A stretch of 60,393 nt of DNA from Chara braunii (taxonomy: Eukaryota > Streptophyta > Charophyceae > Charales > Characeae). Under the pieces are notes generated by a model. That model was given only the letters and a program-made list of their open reading frames with translations, did no database searches and was not told the origin of the DNA. The position numbers and the translations under genes are program-made. Numbering within the stretch: position 1 is the stretch's first letter; each line of letters starts with the position of its first letter. Positions 1 through 11,974 of the stretch are shown one piece after another. Location of the stretch: contig BFEA01000006.1 of the NCBI GenBank assembly GCA_003427395.1, forward strand, positions 565,935 through 626,327. The letters are read 5' to 3'.

Positions 1-480
1 TTCATTCAAATGGAGGGTTGAAGGTAGGAAGAAGGAGATTGAAGGGGGAAGGGAGTTGGAGAGCGATGGGCGCCTTTTGTCTTTTGGGGTGTTGAGTTTT
101 GCGGGCCTACTGAATGGTTCCGTCAATTTTTATATGTAGCGATCGGCGCTGGGGTCAAACGAGTGGCGAAATGGGCATCGATTCCGTGTAGTTAAAAGTG
201 GGTAAAGTGGAAGTTGCAGTTGTTTTAGCCTTTAAGGTTTTTTCTGATTGGGTTAGATGTCGGGTGATTGGTGTACGTGGTCAGTTACGTAAGCCGCTTG
301 TTTCCGGACGCATTTGCATGGTGGAAGAGGAACAGCGGTAGAGTACAGGAGGAGCAGCTATATGGTGGTTCCGGTTGGTCTTGTCCCGTCATTTCTTCCC
401 CATTGTTGGGGTGTTGCGTTTTGGGGGCTTACTAAATGGTTCTGTTTTTTTACTATGCATATGGTAGAATGTGAATCTTT

Positions 481-483
<3 letters not shown>
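1..483. other. Intergenic DNA, no gene seen
   Basis: I find no credible coding region here. A short phrase around 368-446 (ending in a tract like TACTATGCATATGGTAGAATG) recurs in altered form near 2951-3014, so this stretch belongs to the same local repeat family as 0.7-3.3 kb. Confidence 0.5.
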
Positions 484-544
<61 letters not shown>

Positions 545-547
545 CTA

Positions 548-590
<43 letters not shown>

Positions 591-674
591 CGATTCATTG
601 ATTGACTGACTGATTGACTGACTGACTGACTGACTGACTGACTGTAGTAATCTTTTTTTTGATTGATTGATTGA
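484..674. repeat. (TGAT)n / (TGAC)n tetranucleotide microsatellite
   Basis: Near-perfect TGAT repeats run from 484, degrade to TGAC repeats around 605-640, and end with a short TGAT tract after a T-run. All reading frames through it give only Ser-Ile-Asn-Gln type low-complexity peptides. Confidence 0.95.
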
Positions 675-699
675 TTGAAGGAACCACACTTGGCTGCCG

Positions 700-3345
700 A
701 AGTGATACGTAGATTGCGGTGCTTCATGTGCGATTGGTCATCGGGTTATCGTTTTGCATGCAAGTCGATTGACCTAGCAATGTCATTTAGGATTTGTTTT
801 TTTTTTTCTAGCCCCCTGTTCTGTTTGGCTGTTTTTCTTCCTCTTCGAAGTCTGTTTTTGTTGGGTTGTCATCGCCATGTTGATCACTTCATTGACTATC
901 TCAGTTGGGTTCCGGTTGTTTGATATCGTGCTACTTACTACTTGACAACTGTCTGAGTCGTAATCTTCCTCCTTTGCGTGCATTTTCATGTTCATTCATC
1001 ATGTGTCTATGTAGGATGTTCCAGAACTCATTTTGTGATGTGAAAGGGGGTGTTTGTTCGGTTTGAATGAAGGCTAGAGGATGTGTGAAGGTCTGGAGGA
1101 TTTGACGGAATTCTATGTTTTTACTAACGAGGGCCTTGCCGCGGGGAACATTTATATAATTCATAACGTTTCCCTAGATTTTGTCGCTTATCTGTCTCTC
1201 TTTTGTCTACTCGCGCTCACTTGTTCGCTCCCCAGTCTCAGCATGACTGTTTGGCAACCAACAACTATCGAACTCGGAAGCACTTTATCATCGTTATGTG
1301 TTTCCTCTTTTTGCGCTAAGCCTTTTCTCGTTTCGTCGTTTCGCTCGGTCGTCTTACGAATGATTGTCAGATCTGCTAATATGTGTTTATGAGCATCTGC
1401 CTACTGGGTTGAATGTGTGCGCGTTTCGAGCATGATCACACGCTTGTGTGATTCTTGTTGGTAATACTACTCGACATGTGTGAAGAGGAGTCGACCATTA
1501 TTTGTCCTTAATCTTCTTTCTTAGTTTATTTCGTTTTTTGTGTCTTTTTTTTTTTTTTTCGGTACTGTGATTGGTCATCGGGTTATCATTTTGCAGGCAA
1601 GTCATTTGACCTTAGGTTACCATTGTCATTTGGGATTTGTATTTTTCTAGCCCACTATTCTATTTGGCTATTTTCTTTCCTCTTCGATTTTATTCATTTT
1701 TTTATCTTTAATTTTTCTGTTTTTGTTTTGGTTGTTTTCCTTCCGCTACGAGTCCGATTTGTTGCGAATCGTGAGAAACGTCCGGCTCGAAAAACCGGAT
1801 CGAGCGTCCCTAGAGAAGTGACGAAGTGGCCACAGTAATTGTCAATACTATAATCGTAGTCGGTTTGTTGTGCCGGAATCCGACCACCCTTGATCACTCT
1901 CCCTGCGCTTCCCAGCATAGGAGATTTAGTTGGTCGCGATCCTCAAATTCGAAACGTTTTGCAAATTCGATGCAACTGCGATCAGAGGAAATGTGTCGGC
2001 GGCGAGGACGCTTGTTAACCCACTTTCTAGCAAGGGCCCGGATTGACCATCACGAGAGGAAAATCCGCCATATCGTATTATCTCCCTTCCCACTTTTGAT
2101 AGGGGAGATACATTCTCCTGTCGTAGGGCCTCGCTCGTACATGCATTTGCTCGCTTACTGGACTAGGTGCATTCGGATGAGTCAAACATTCTGAGTGTAT
2201 TCGGGCCAGAAAGCGTCCAAATGCATGTAGAGTTTTATGTAGTGGATCGAGTCCCTTAGTCTATGGACCAGCTGTTTGGGCCAAGAGTCAACCCTACTTG
2301 CTGAGAGCAACTATCGCGATTGAGCTGTAATCTAAGCACAACCTGACACCTATAACCGTCTAAGCAGTAATGCAGGGTATCTCCCGTACACATTAGATAA
2401 CTGTCCGTTTCACTTTTTTATTACTTCACAAGTAGGTCGGACTATGTCTACTAGGGGAGGTGATATGACCAGCCTCCTTGAGTAAGTCTGTTGCTCGCTG
2501 CTCCGTCTATTGGCGGGAACCATCACCTGCAGTGTTGCATGACTATCAACACTTCTTTTTGTCTTTTTTTTTTTCTGTTTCCGGTTTGGCGCTCTCATAT
2601 TAAGTGACGATATATATGCCGACGTTGCTAGCTCTTTGCTTTTGCAGATGATGAGGCGAGCATCAGGCTTGTACTAGCAGGCTTTGCCTTTTCTTATGGA
2701 AGAGAATATTTTTTAATAAGTCAATTTTATTTTGAGCATTGAACTTAAAGGCGATAATACCATCCGGATTTTAAAAAGGTAAAGCAAAGAGAATATTTTG
2801 TAATATGTCAATTTTTATTTTGAGAATTAAACTTAAAGGCAATAATACCATCCGGATTTAAAAAATGATAAAGCAGATGGTACCACCTTCTCTTTTATGA
2901 ATATGGTAGGATGTGATTGTCAGGCGTGAACGAGAGTTATTTGTTTTTTTTTTACTATGGATATGGTAGAATGTGAATCTTTTCTGCTTTGGTTCCCGTT
3001 GGTCTTGTCCCGTCATTTGATCTATCTTGGGCTGGGATAGCAATGCTTCATGTGCGATTGGTGATTGGGGGTCGCTTTATGTGCGATTGGTGATCGGGTT
3101 ATCGTTTTGCAGGCAAGTGGTTTGCCCGAGCATTGTGATTTAGGATTTTTTTTTTTTTCAGGCCCCTGTTCTGTTTGGCTGTTTCCTTCCTCTTCCAATT
3201 TAAAATTATTTTTTTTGCCTTTTTTTTTTTTTTTTGCTTTGGCGCTCTCATATTATGTGATGATATATACTCCGACGTTGCTAGCTCTTTGCTTTGGCAG
3301 ATGATGAGGCGAGCATTGGGACTGTACTAGCTGGCTTTACCTTTT
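700..3345 (+). repeat. Cluster of diverged local direct repeats
   Basis: A block reading GTGCGATTGGTCATCGGGTT, then a T-rich tract, then CTGTTCTGTTTGGCTGTTT occurs three times: about 717-846, 1561-1685 and 3046-3200. A second block containing TTTGGCGCTCTCATATTA and GATGATGAGGCGAGCAT occurs twice, at about 2575-2700 and 3238-3345. The copies differ by substitutions and T-tract length. No protein is recognisable. Local segmental duplication or remnants of one repeat family both fit. Confidence 0.7.
2700..2875 (+). repeat. Tandem duplication of about 90 bp
   Basis: The phrases AGAGAATATTTT and TTGAACTTAAAGG and CCATCCGGATTT occur at 2701-2780 and again at 2789-2872 with small differences. This gives two diverged head-to-tail copies inside the 0.7-3.3 kb repeat cluster. 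Confidence 0.75.
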
Positions 3346-3802
3346 CTGCCGAGAGTTGGGGAGCGAAGGGAAAGTCGAAGACCAGCTAGGGTAGAAAGAG
3401 GCGAATACCCTTGAGAAGTGAGAAGAGAACTTGGTACGGGACGATGAACCTTACCTCCTTCCCGTACTGTTAATCGTTCCCTGATTCGCAGGAGGCTTCA
3501 TTGTACTTTCTGCCCTTCTCCTTTCGCCGTCGAATAGGATACAGTTTCGGGCCACTCCTCCTCACTTCTTGGCCATTTATCTGAGCAGTCTCACCCTTCG
3601 GAGACCTTCCCTCGAGTGGAGGTTGATCTGGTTTCGACTTGGACGATCCTCTCCGCTCCCAGGGCTGATGCTGTCCGCTAACAGCTAACTTCCACCCCCA
3701 AGCTCGAATCTACATAGAACCCTCAGCTATCCCTTCCCCTTTTTGTTCTCCATCGCTTCCTGTTTACTTTATTAAGTTTATCTGTATCTCCCCCCGAGCA
3801 TC
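3346..3802. other. Intergenic DNA, no gene seen
   Basis: C- and T-rich sequence without a convincing open frame, repeat or RNA signature. Confidence 0.4.
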
Positions 3803-4260
3803 GTGACTTTTCGCCAGAAAATCTTCCTTCTTCATAGCCATACTCTCCTATCTTGTTGGAACTCTCGATTATTCCTCTTTTTTCACCTTTTTCTCTAATT
3901 TCTATTACTATTTGTTTGTAAAATAGGTTGGCGTGACCTTTCGCCAGAAAATCTTCCTTCTCCATAGCCATACTCTCCTATCTTGTCGGAACTCTCGATT
4001 ATTCCTCCTGTCTCTTATACACATCTAGATGTGTATAAGAGACAGCTTCATAGCCATACTCTCCTATCTTGTTGGAACTCTCGATTATTCCTCTTTTTTC
4101 ACCTTTTTCTCTAATTTCTATTACTATTTGTTTGTAAAATAGGTTGGCGTGACCTTTCGCCAGAAAATCTTCCTTCTCCATAGCCATACTCTCCTATCTT
4201 GTCGGAACTCTCGATTATTCCTCTTTTTTAACCTTTTTCTCTAATTGTTATTACCATTTG
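3803..4260 (+). repeat. Local tandem repeat, expanded by a probable assembly error
   Basis: A unit containing TTTCGCCAGAAAATCTTCC and CTCCTATCTTGT recurs at about 3803, 3929 and 4150. In addition, 3830-4007 reappears as 4046-4223, directly after the adapter at 4008-4045. The first repetition may be genomic. The second (178 bp plus the 38-bp adapter) is most simply an assembly artefact. Confidence 0.8.
4008..4045. other. Nextera mate-pair junction adapter (sequencing artefact)
   Basis: The sequence is CTGTCTCTTATACACATCT followed directly by its reverse complement AGATGTGTATAAGAGACAG. These are two Tn5 mosaic ends in the head-to-head form used as the circularisation junction in Nextera mate-pair libraries. 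On the minus strand it yields the well-known artefact peptide SYTHLDVYKRQ. It is not genomic. It shows the assembly used such reads and that the flanking duplication is suspect. Confidence 0.97.
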
Positions 4261-5631
4261 TTTGTAAAATAGGTTGAATCAGACGTGGGAAGTGAACGAC
4301 GAACCACGTAGTCGGTGTGCATGAGAGTACGTAGTGAGAAATCAAGAGCGAACGCCCGATACATTCGCTTGTGGATTGAGCGAGAGAAAGGTAGCGAGAG
4401 GGGGATCGAGGGATCAGAGGAGGGTGGGAAGGGAGAGAGGATCAGAAGGGGAGCGTAGACACAGGGGGTAGGAGAGAGAGTGGCTTTCCGGAGCTGCTTA
4501 CTGTCAAGATTCGATTCAAAAAAGTCGCAAAAAGTAAGCAATAAGCTATGCGGCATCCAGTCGTAAACCCACAACCAACTGAACAGCGGGCAAACTGATG
4601 TATAAGGGGTAATCGAAGTAGCAAATCTCCCACAAACCATTGTCATTGGATGACGGAAGTACTCGCTGGTCTATGGCGATGCATGTGAAAGAGGTAAGGA
4701 ATGAACGAGCGTAGCTCAATTGGTAGACTCATGAGCTGTTGAAAAAATGGTCCATGACAGGGGCCTATGATGTGCAAAGGAGCAAAGCAGTGGAGAAGAT
4801 GAAGAGTCGAGGCAGAGTGGAGAAAGAAGATTAGTGGTGATCACCGACTAGTTATATTTTACGATGCAAGTTGCGAGTATTGATCTAAAGTTACGAATCT
4901 GAGCGATCACAATAAATGATGAATATGAGTGTCATATTGCTGAAAATCCCCTCTTACGAGTGGTTTGGATTTATGACACGGGTTCTAAGGTACGAAGTAG
5001 TTCTTCTCTCTGTCTATCAACGAGAGCAAGTTTGGGCGTTGTCATGCTAAGAATGTCTTGACTGAATCTGGTCGTCCTTTGAGCCTTATCTGTCCATGAA
5101 AGTTGGCTGCCAGAGTGCCCTTCACTCGTTGAAGAAAAAAAAATGATCTTAGCCACACGTGTTAATCAGAATGGAAAGACAAAATAAAAAAAGTAAAATG
5201 AAGTCCACCACTCAGACATGAGCATGCCACTAACCACTTATCGTCTTTTCTAGTTGAACGTACGTCTGGCAGACTTGCATCCGTTGTTCGATTGATAGTT
5301 TCCCTTGCTTTTTAATCTTCGGTAGTTCTGGCTTATCACGTTACATTGCCTACCGTTTCAATGATTTTGCTTGTTGGGCAATGTTGGTTGACCTTGTTCG
5401 TTAGCGTTTTTCTTTCTTTTGTTGTGGAACCCCAGATCACCACTTTCTTGATTAAGGGGGTTCGCAGAGTAATTTCGAAAAGATCTTCGAGTATTATCCT
5501 AGGAGTATCTAAATAATTGATGATTTTGTATATCTATTTGTATCTTGTTTTGTATTTTCAGGATTGGAGTTCATTGGACATAGCAATCTCTGCTATTCAG
5601 CTTTAATACTTCATTCAGTGAGTGAGTACAA
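4261..5631. other. Intergenic DNA; isolated tRNA A-box-like motif
   Basis: No credible coding region is visible. At about 4711-4727 TAGCTCAATTGGTAGA resembles a tRNA D-arm/A box, but no B box follows at the right distance. It could be an eroded tRNA-derived fragment. Confidence 0.4.
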
Positions 5632-6868
5632 ATGGAAAACTTGGACATGCAGAATGTACGTCAATTTGAAATTTGTCCTTTATGCGAGCAGCTTTTGCAC
5701 CACACAACCTTGGAGAAGATAGTGGAAGGGAAGTGGAGGGGTCACATCAATCCAGGCCAGGTTGTACAAAGATGAGGTCAGATCAAAGCATACCTCCTTT
5801 TAGAGCAGAAGGTCATATCAGAGCGTTCCAGATTCCAAAAAGGCAGGATTATAGCAAAGCACACCTGTCTGTAGAGCGGAAGGATTACTTGAACGCATGT
5901 CGGTTTCTAGTAACGTAGGATTATATCAAACCACATTTGTTGCTAGGAAGGGTAAACAGAGGAAGGACAAGCCAGGTTGTGGAAGGCGTAGACAAAAGAA
6001 AGGTCGAGCCATGAAACACAAATTAGAGACACAATATAGTCCAGTTCGTTGTCCACAATGTCATGAGGAGTATCAAAATGTACATGGATTGAAAATTCAC
6101 TTGTCAAGGAAACACGATGTGCACGGTAAACATTTTGAGAAGGCGACAGCACACAAATCACGACGCTTGGCTCGTACGCGAAGGGGAGTAGAGTCGTCTC
6201 GTCGTAGTGGGAAATACAGTGCACATGAGAATGTTGATGATAGGAAAGAGTTCAGTAGTGAAAAAAATCTTGCGAGTGGAAGCCACTGTGCAGACACCGA
6301 TGTTGACATAAACAGGGAGGACGGAAGTATACCCCATTTTATTGAAGATCCGAGTGAAAACAGAAGTTTTGCTAGTGATCAGAATGTTGTTGAAGCGGAT
6401 GGAAACTTCAATATTGGAGAAGATACAGAACTCGGGAGTGGGCCAGGTGCAAAAATGAATGTGGAAGTGGGTGCACACCATTGTGCAGACGATGAGATGG
6501 AAGAGGGAAGTTTTGTCAGTCAGAAAAATCGGGAGGATAAAGAACAAACCATTAAACAAGATGGAAAAAAAGATGTGTAGAATGGTGAAGTCTTGGTGGA
6601 TGAAGAGTGCAATGACTCCAGAGAAGATGGAGAGGAGCGAGAAACGAATGTACCCTCCCATGTGGTCAATAGTCCGGAGGAGAGAACGACACCTTTATCT
6701 GCGGAGTCTCAAGAGACTATGGCATATAATGATATGCACATTGCCATGATAGGACAGGTGAATCAGCACACTACAACAGTTGACGACTTTCATCGTTCTA
6801 TGCTCATGATACATGGTAGAGAGGCTGACATGGATGTTGAAGATCTCTTGTGGTGGAGGACACTGTGA
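5632..6868 (+). pseudogene. Broken C2H2 zinc-finger / acidic protein
   Basis: From the ATG at 5632 a short frame contains CPLC and a later GHIN before a stop. The longer frame opens upstream of an ATG at 5897 and encodes a single classical zinc finger, CPQC-x12-H-x4-H, with a basic flank (GKQRKDKPGCGRRRQKKGR). A long Glu/Asp/Ser-rich tail follows. One in-frame TAG at 6578-6580 interrupts what is otherwise one frame to 6868. The acidic tail has an internal near-repeat (HCADTDVDINREDGS versus HCADDEMEEGS). A single finger with an acidic tail would suit a DNA-binding regulator, but I recognise no specific family. It may be the first exons of a larger plus-strand gene continuing towards 7.7-9.5 kb. 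Confidence is good for the finger, low for gene identity. Confidence 0.55.
5729..5944 (+). repeat. Six tandem 35-36-nt units (about 12 residues each)
   Basis: Units start at GGTCACATC, GGTCAGATC, GGTCATATC, GGATTATAG, GGATTACTT and GGATTATATC, spaced 35 or 36 nt. Translated in register they begin G-[HQL]-[IY] and include phrases such as GHIRAFQIPKR and KAHLSVERK. The two 35-nt units and one TAG break the frame. They lie immediately before the C2H2 finger, so this looks like a decayed 12-residue protein repeat. Confidence 0.65.
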
Positions 6869-7098
6869 TGAACGTCAGTGATGACTGTTTATTCGATGAT
6901 GTTAATCCTGAAAAATCCGTGGAATGAAAAATTGAAAGGGCTCTTATGAACAAAGCATTTATCATTTGCCAGGTCTTCCCTACTTATCCCAATTCTATGA
7001 AAAAGTGTTAATTCAAAAAGAGAAACAAGGACTCTCGGAAGGACAAGGAGGAAGTAGGATTTATGCAACTAAAACAGTAACAGTTGGTGATATTCTCA

Positions 7099-7100
<2 letters not shown>

Positions 7101-7168
<68 letters not shown>
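7101..7168. repeat. (GA)n microsatellite
   Basis: About 68 nt of uninterrupted GA repeats. Reading frames through it give poly Arg-Glu only. Confidence 0.95.
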
Positions 7169-7173
<5 letters not shown>

Positions 7174-7298
7174 TTTTGATAAAAAAACACTCTTTGGATA
7201 TAAATTTTGTAAACGTTTTTGTACTGTTTGATTTTTGTAACTTTTTTACGTTTTTTTTTTATATGAATTTTGTACTTTTCTAGCTTACCAGAGTGACC

Positions 7299-7563
7299 CA
7301 GGGTAACTTGCTCGTCCGGGCCAAAAATATATATATATATTTTTAAAATATTATATATATGATAGTTATATATATATATTAATTAGTAAAGAATTTTGAT
7401 GAGACGCTGAGGCAAAAATGTTTAGTTAAATTTTCTGCATAACATAGTTTTTTTTCAGAATTTTTTGAATTTTAATTTATTTATTTTTTGGGGGGGGACC
7501 TTCCGTGGTCCTTGCTCGGTCTTCCGTGGACCTTACGTGGCTCACCTGGGACCCGGGCGGCCC
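7299..7563 (+). mobile_element. Possible MITE related to the CAGGGTAAC family
   Basis: It begins CAGGGTAACTTGC, the same first nine bases as the hAT-like MITE ends at 27117. It is AT-rich inside, contains TGCATAACATAG as in the other family members, and ends in GC-rich sequence around GACCCGGGCGGCCCAGC. The right end is not a clear inverted copy, so the boundaries are uncertain. Confidence 0.4.
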
Positions 7564-7689
7564 AGCTGTAGTCTGGATACTTTTTGAATTTCGTAGTTTA
7601 TTCCTCGGTCTTTTTCCATTTGATTAATGTTTTACTCACATGACCGACTTGAGAATTACTAACGAATTGTGTGGCTCGTTCTTATCAAG

Positions 7690-9470
7690 CAGGTCATGGA
7701 CCATTTTTTCAAAAATGAAGTCATTGAGAAAGTTACAATAACAAAACGAACAACGAGGAGTATAATTACTGGCCTCCTTGAAACCACAATATCTTCTGAA
7801 AACGCGTCAATAAATCGGGATATTGATGTCAATGGTCAACTGTTGGATGAAACAGAGGTGAGTGTTTAAATATGTCTGTAAATTTTTTATGTCTTTGTTA
7901 ATCGGTATAATTTCGAAGCAGCCTGCTGTCTTGTGACGCACTTTTGTGATGGTGTATCATTTGCATGGGCTGGTCGCCTTCTGTTGGAAATTTCTTGTTA
8001 CAGTCTTCCTGTACTTAGCCCATGATTGTGATTTCTACGACCACGTTGTTAAAAATCGGTGAGTTGGATGTCCTTCACCCAGTTGCTTGGATATGCATCC
8101 GCTAAGGTAAGACTAATAGAATTGTGCTCTATCGTAGGTGTTGTCTCTGCATAGTGGCAAATTTATAATTGTAAATTAGTCAAATTTGCCAAAATACCCT
8201 CTTAATCCAAACATCCTCATTAGGTGTATGCAAAAGTTTGTTTCCCTCACTCAACTCGCATCTCACCTCCGTTTCGATCAGATCTCTTGATTTCTTTTCC
8301 ACTTGCTCTTTGGTATTTAACAGATTCTCCAATGTCATAGTCCACCACTCCTTCCCCATTGTGACAAGTGCCATTTCCGTTCATATCACATCTGTTTTAC
8401 TTGGGTTTGGAAAGGAAAGTGGGAAGGCTAACTGAAGATAAGTTTCTTCGGTTCGGAGGATAGGAAGGGATAAGGGAATAGGGAGGACTGTAACGTTGAC
8501 AAAAAGTAGCAAAGGAACAGGGAGGACTGTAACTCAATTTATTGCAATTATTTTATCAGCTCTTTTTGTATTGTCGGTGATACGTGGAGTATAGTTGACA
8601 GAAAGGTCTTCGAAATGGAGCAAGATTTTGTGGAGCAATTCTCATACATGTCAGTTGAGATAAATTCCCAGGAGTGAATCTGAAGATGACATTCTGGAAC
8701 CATCTTCTCCAGTTCCAGAGAAAGAGAAACCAGAGATTGTCAATCAGGTATATGATTAACTTTTTTTTTCCCCCGTTTGAAACATATGATCTTCTTACTA
8801 TGAGTTGGTTGTGTACTTGTGTTTTGTAAATTAAGGGTATTTTTTCTTGGGGAAAAAAAGCATGGTAAACATGTATGCCTGTGCCATCGAGGTGTTTGTG
8901 ATGCTTCCAATTGTACCACAATTTTTTTCTTCTAACTTTCACAATGTATTTTCTTATTCTGTTCACTCCATGAACTTCAAATTTCATTACATTTTTATGT
9001 TGTTTGAGAACTTGAAAATTTTTAATGTTCTTAATGATATAATATGGTTATTTTTGGACAGCTGTGAGTTTTTCTCTGTCACTGTCACACTAACACATAC
9101 AAATATTGTCGTCGGACAAATGTGTATTTGTATAGTTGTTAACAAAATATGAAGCTTAACGATGTTTTTTTTTTTTTTTCATTTGGCAAACGATTGTTGT
9201 TTTTTTTCCATTTTGAAAGATTTATTTGCTCTGGTTTTCTCCCTGCATTTAAAGAGAGAACAATGACATCGGAACGTCAAGTTGAATGTATAGGATCAGT
9301 CAAATTGCAAATTTAAGAACATGCTCATTTTTTATTTAACTCAATGTATTTAATTCACTTTTGTATTTCTACGTAGGTGAATTTTGTGGACGAATCTCTA
9401 AGCTCTCAAATTTAGGATGAAGTTCGCGAGATTGTTCTTGACCAAGTTGAAAGAGCTGCATCAAGATGGG
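7690..9470 (+). other. Three exon-like open segments, gene unknown
   Basis: The segments behave like exons with plausible splice sites. 7693-7859 follows AAGCAG and ends CAGAG before GTGAGT (MDHFFKNEVIEKVTITKR...). About 8675-8748 is Glu/Ser/Pro-rich (SESEDDILEPSSPVPEKE) and ends CAG before GTATAT. 9379-9469 runs from an AG to a GTAATA donor and has one in-frame TAG (LSSQI*DEVREIV). No domain is recognisable. They may connect the zinc-finger ORF at 5.6 kb to the PrimPol exons or be leftovers of a separate gene. The remaining sequence to 10.2 kb is AT-rich and non-coding. Confidence 0.35.
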
Positions 9471-10292
9471 TAATATTTTTCTATTTCACTTGCAATTATT
9501 TATTTTTTAATCATTTTCTTCAATGATTGATTATTCAAAAACGGGAGACGTAGTTGTAAGAGAAAGAAATAGACAATGTGAAGATGTCAACTTGTTGGTG
9601 GAGAACAATGTTTTCATAAGTTTCTTTTCATCTTTTTTAATGGGGGGGTATGAAAAGGAAAAAGGAGAATATCACAGAAAGGGAGTGTAGTGCAGTCAAT
9701 CCTTTAAACCACTAGTACCTTCACCAGTGTTGGAAAATTTGGAAAAACAGGATGTCGGAAAAGACCGTGAAGGAGATGTGCTCACATCAGTACTCTAAGG
9801 AATGCATTTATCCAGAAACGTAGCCAGTTTCATTCTTTATATCTGTATTTTGCTTTCTTTTTTTGTAATCCACGTTTATAATTTCATAAACATCGTCAGT
9901 ACTCAAAGGGTAACAGGTCCAAAACTAAAATAAGTGGTTGTCCGTCCAAATTTATATTGTTTTAAATTTTCATTCCTTCCCTGATTTTGTTTTTTGTCCA
10001 AGGTTGCTCTGTACCAAATTCGGTGTTGTTTGGCGCCCGCGACAGATGTGTATCGTAAGTATTGTGTGTTTAATGTTGTTTGGGATCCGAGCCAAAATGT
10101 GGAGAACCGTTGTATGACTTGCTGGATTTCATTCATAATATAGGTGGACTCATTGTTGAACGCATGCAGTTCCTCGACAATGGATATGGTCTTACTTTTA
10201 TTGACTTCCATATGAATTGATTAGTGGATTGACGTTGTCTTTTCCTCATCCTAATTGCTGTCAAGGGTCTGTCTTTAGGTCTGCATAGTTTA

Positions 10293-10390
10293 TTGGTGAG
10301 AGAGAGAGAGAATTATTTTGTCGCATATCATGAAAAGGTTTATATAACCAACAATGATTTGAAACCCTTACGTGCACGAAAGTCGATTAA
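10293..10390 (+). other. Possible first visible PrimPol exon or upstream exon
   Basis: The open segment encodes NYFVAYHEKVYITNNDLK and ends ATTAAA before a GTAAGA donor in phase 0, matching phase 0 of the next exon at 10482. There is no recognisable homology, and the GTG/GA-rich start is unclear. Confidence 0.3.
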
Positions 10391-10481
10391 AGTAAGATTC
10401 TTCACAAGTTTGTGCGCTTTGACTTCCAGTTATCAATTATTGTCTTTATTTATTCTTCTTTATTTTTGTGATGGTTTACAG

Positions 10482-10663
10482 AGGTCGGCTTCGTTAGGAA
10501 AGATTGTCCAAACATTTTTGAAAGTCGATGTTGCGCTTGACTATGTTCATCGCCAAATCATGTCCAAACAAAATCCTTGCTATGTTATTTTGGCATGTGA
10601 GTTGCCACCACCACTCTCAGGCTTTGATTATGTTGTCATGCAACCGAATGATTTTTTAACGAG
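10482..10663 (+). CDS. PRIMPOL: PrimPol exon, N-terminal region
   Basis: The acceptor is TTTACAG and the donor is GAG before GTGAGT. The translation includes FLKVDVALDYV, CYVILACELPPP and GFDYVVMQPNDF. These align with the PrimPol stretch that reads FPRQAQAFNFV, FALE and YLVTTYAEFW in the human protein. The exon ends in phase 2, which does not match phase 1 of the next exon, so an indel or a missed micro-exon lies between. Confidence 0.7.
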
Positions 10664-11139
10664 GTGAGTGATGTACAATTAGATATTGACCTCCTTAAAC
10701 CACCACTCCACACGAGCCTAAATTGAAGAACCAAGAGTTGCATTTTTCCTGGCCTGCCTGCTACAGTAACATGCTTCAAAGAAAAATCTCGGCGTTCCGG
10801 TATCAGCCTACCTTGAAACTCAAGTGCCCTACATTGTGCCAGCATATGACACCAAACAACAAGGGGGAATAAAGGAAGAATAACGAAATCCAGATAGGTA
10901 AAAAAAAGACAAGATGAATGATAACAAATGCACTTTCCTCCAAAACAAAGAAGTAAAAAAAAGAGGAAAAGAAGATATTGCGCACTGGTTTTCATTATGG
11001 ATGTACCGAATCACAAATACAGTTGTGTACATTCAGCAACGAACTACTTTCAACGAGATGTCGGGGAAGGCCCTGTCGAGGGCACACTCACACGAGTACC
11101 TTTCAGAATGTATCAGACCACTATTGCAGCTAAAGTTTT

Positions 11140-11480
11140 GTCATTGTTTTTTTTTTTTTTTTTTTTTTTTCATTTCCTTATTTCCTAGTGGCCTGCCAGC
11201 AAGGCAGGGCGTATTCCACTTTTCATGGAGGGTGTACTCACATTAGTACATTCCAATATGTATCTAACGGCTATGAGAGGCAAATCAATGTTTTTTTTTT
11301 TATGTCTTTCTTTTGTTTTTTTTCCTCCTATTCCGGAATGCCCTCACTTTCCAGAAAGTATCTAATCTATAATACGTTCAAATCTATCTTCTTATTCATT
11401 GTCCCCCCCCCCCCCCGTAAGATTACTGTGTGGTGTCCTGCCAGCGAGGCAAGGCGTCCGAACCTAAGCCTTGCCTGATC
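11140..11480. other. PrimPol intron; poly-T/poly-C tracts
   Basis: T- and C-runs at 11146-11170 and 11404-11416 plus two similar GCCTGCCAGC(A/G)AGGCA phrases near 11192 and 11437. No coding signal. Confidence 0.4.
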
Positions 11481-11974
11481 ACTGTGGTTTTTGCTGCGGG
11501 AATCGGTACGAAAACATTTATTTTGATAGGGTCATTGGAGTGGTGGTTTAATAGTGTATAGTCGTATGTTTGTTTGTTTTTTTGTTTTGCGGTGCAACTC
11601 TCATTTTCTAGAATGATATTGTTTTCTTTGTTCTTCAACTTACTATAACATGCTATCAATTCCCTACTGTATTAGAAGCGTCTGATCTTTGTCTAAGCTC
11701 CTAATTTTTTCGAGTGTCTGGGTCATAGGCATTTTCTTCGGAGGGACTCTCCACCACCCTACTGTCGTCAACAGAGATTGAACCACGTCACCTGTTCAAG
11801 GAAACTTTGAGGTCGCTAGACCCTCGATATCCTCTTCCTTCGCTGTGTTTGCTCAATATATGTGTGACCTTATAACTTTCTTTGTGCTACCTTTGCACAC
11901 TGTTTACGCAACCTCCTGCTTCATACTTTTTTTTTTTAATTTTCAAAAAAATCTGAAAAAAAAATGTTATGTAA

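Noticed and set aside
453-727. Open frames of Ser-Ile-Asn-Gln repeats on the minus strand
   Set aside because: They are translations of the (TGAT)n microsatellite.
3999-4187. Small minus-strand ORF ending in SYTHLDVYKRQ
   Set aside because: The peptide is produced by the mate-pair adapter, not by genomic sequence.
4251-4646. 131-residue minus-strand ORF
   Set aside because: No recognisable domain or splice context; composition looks like chance opening in GA-rich DNA.
4711-4790. tRNA gene suggested by TAGCTCAATTGGTAGA
   Set aside because: There is no T-arm/B box at the proper distance and no cloverleaf can be formed.
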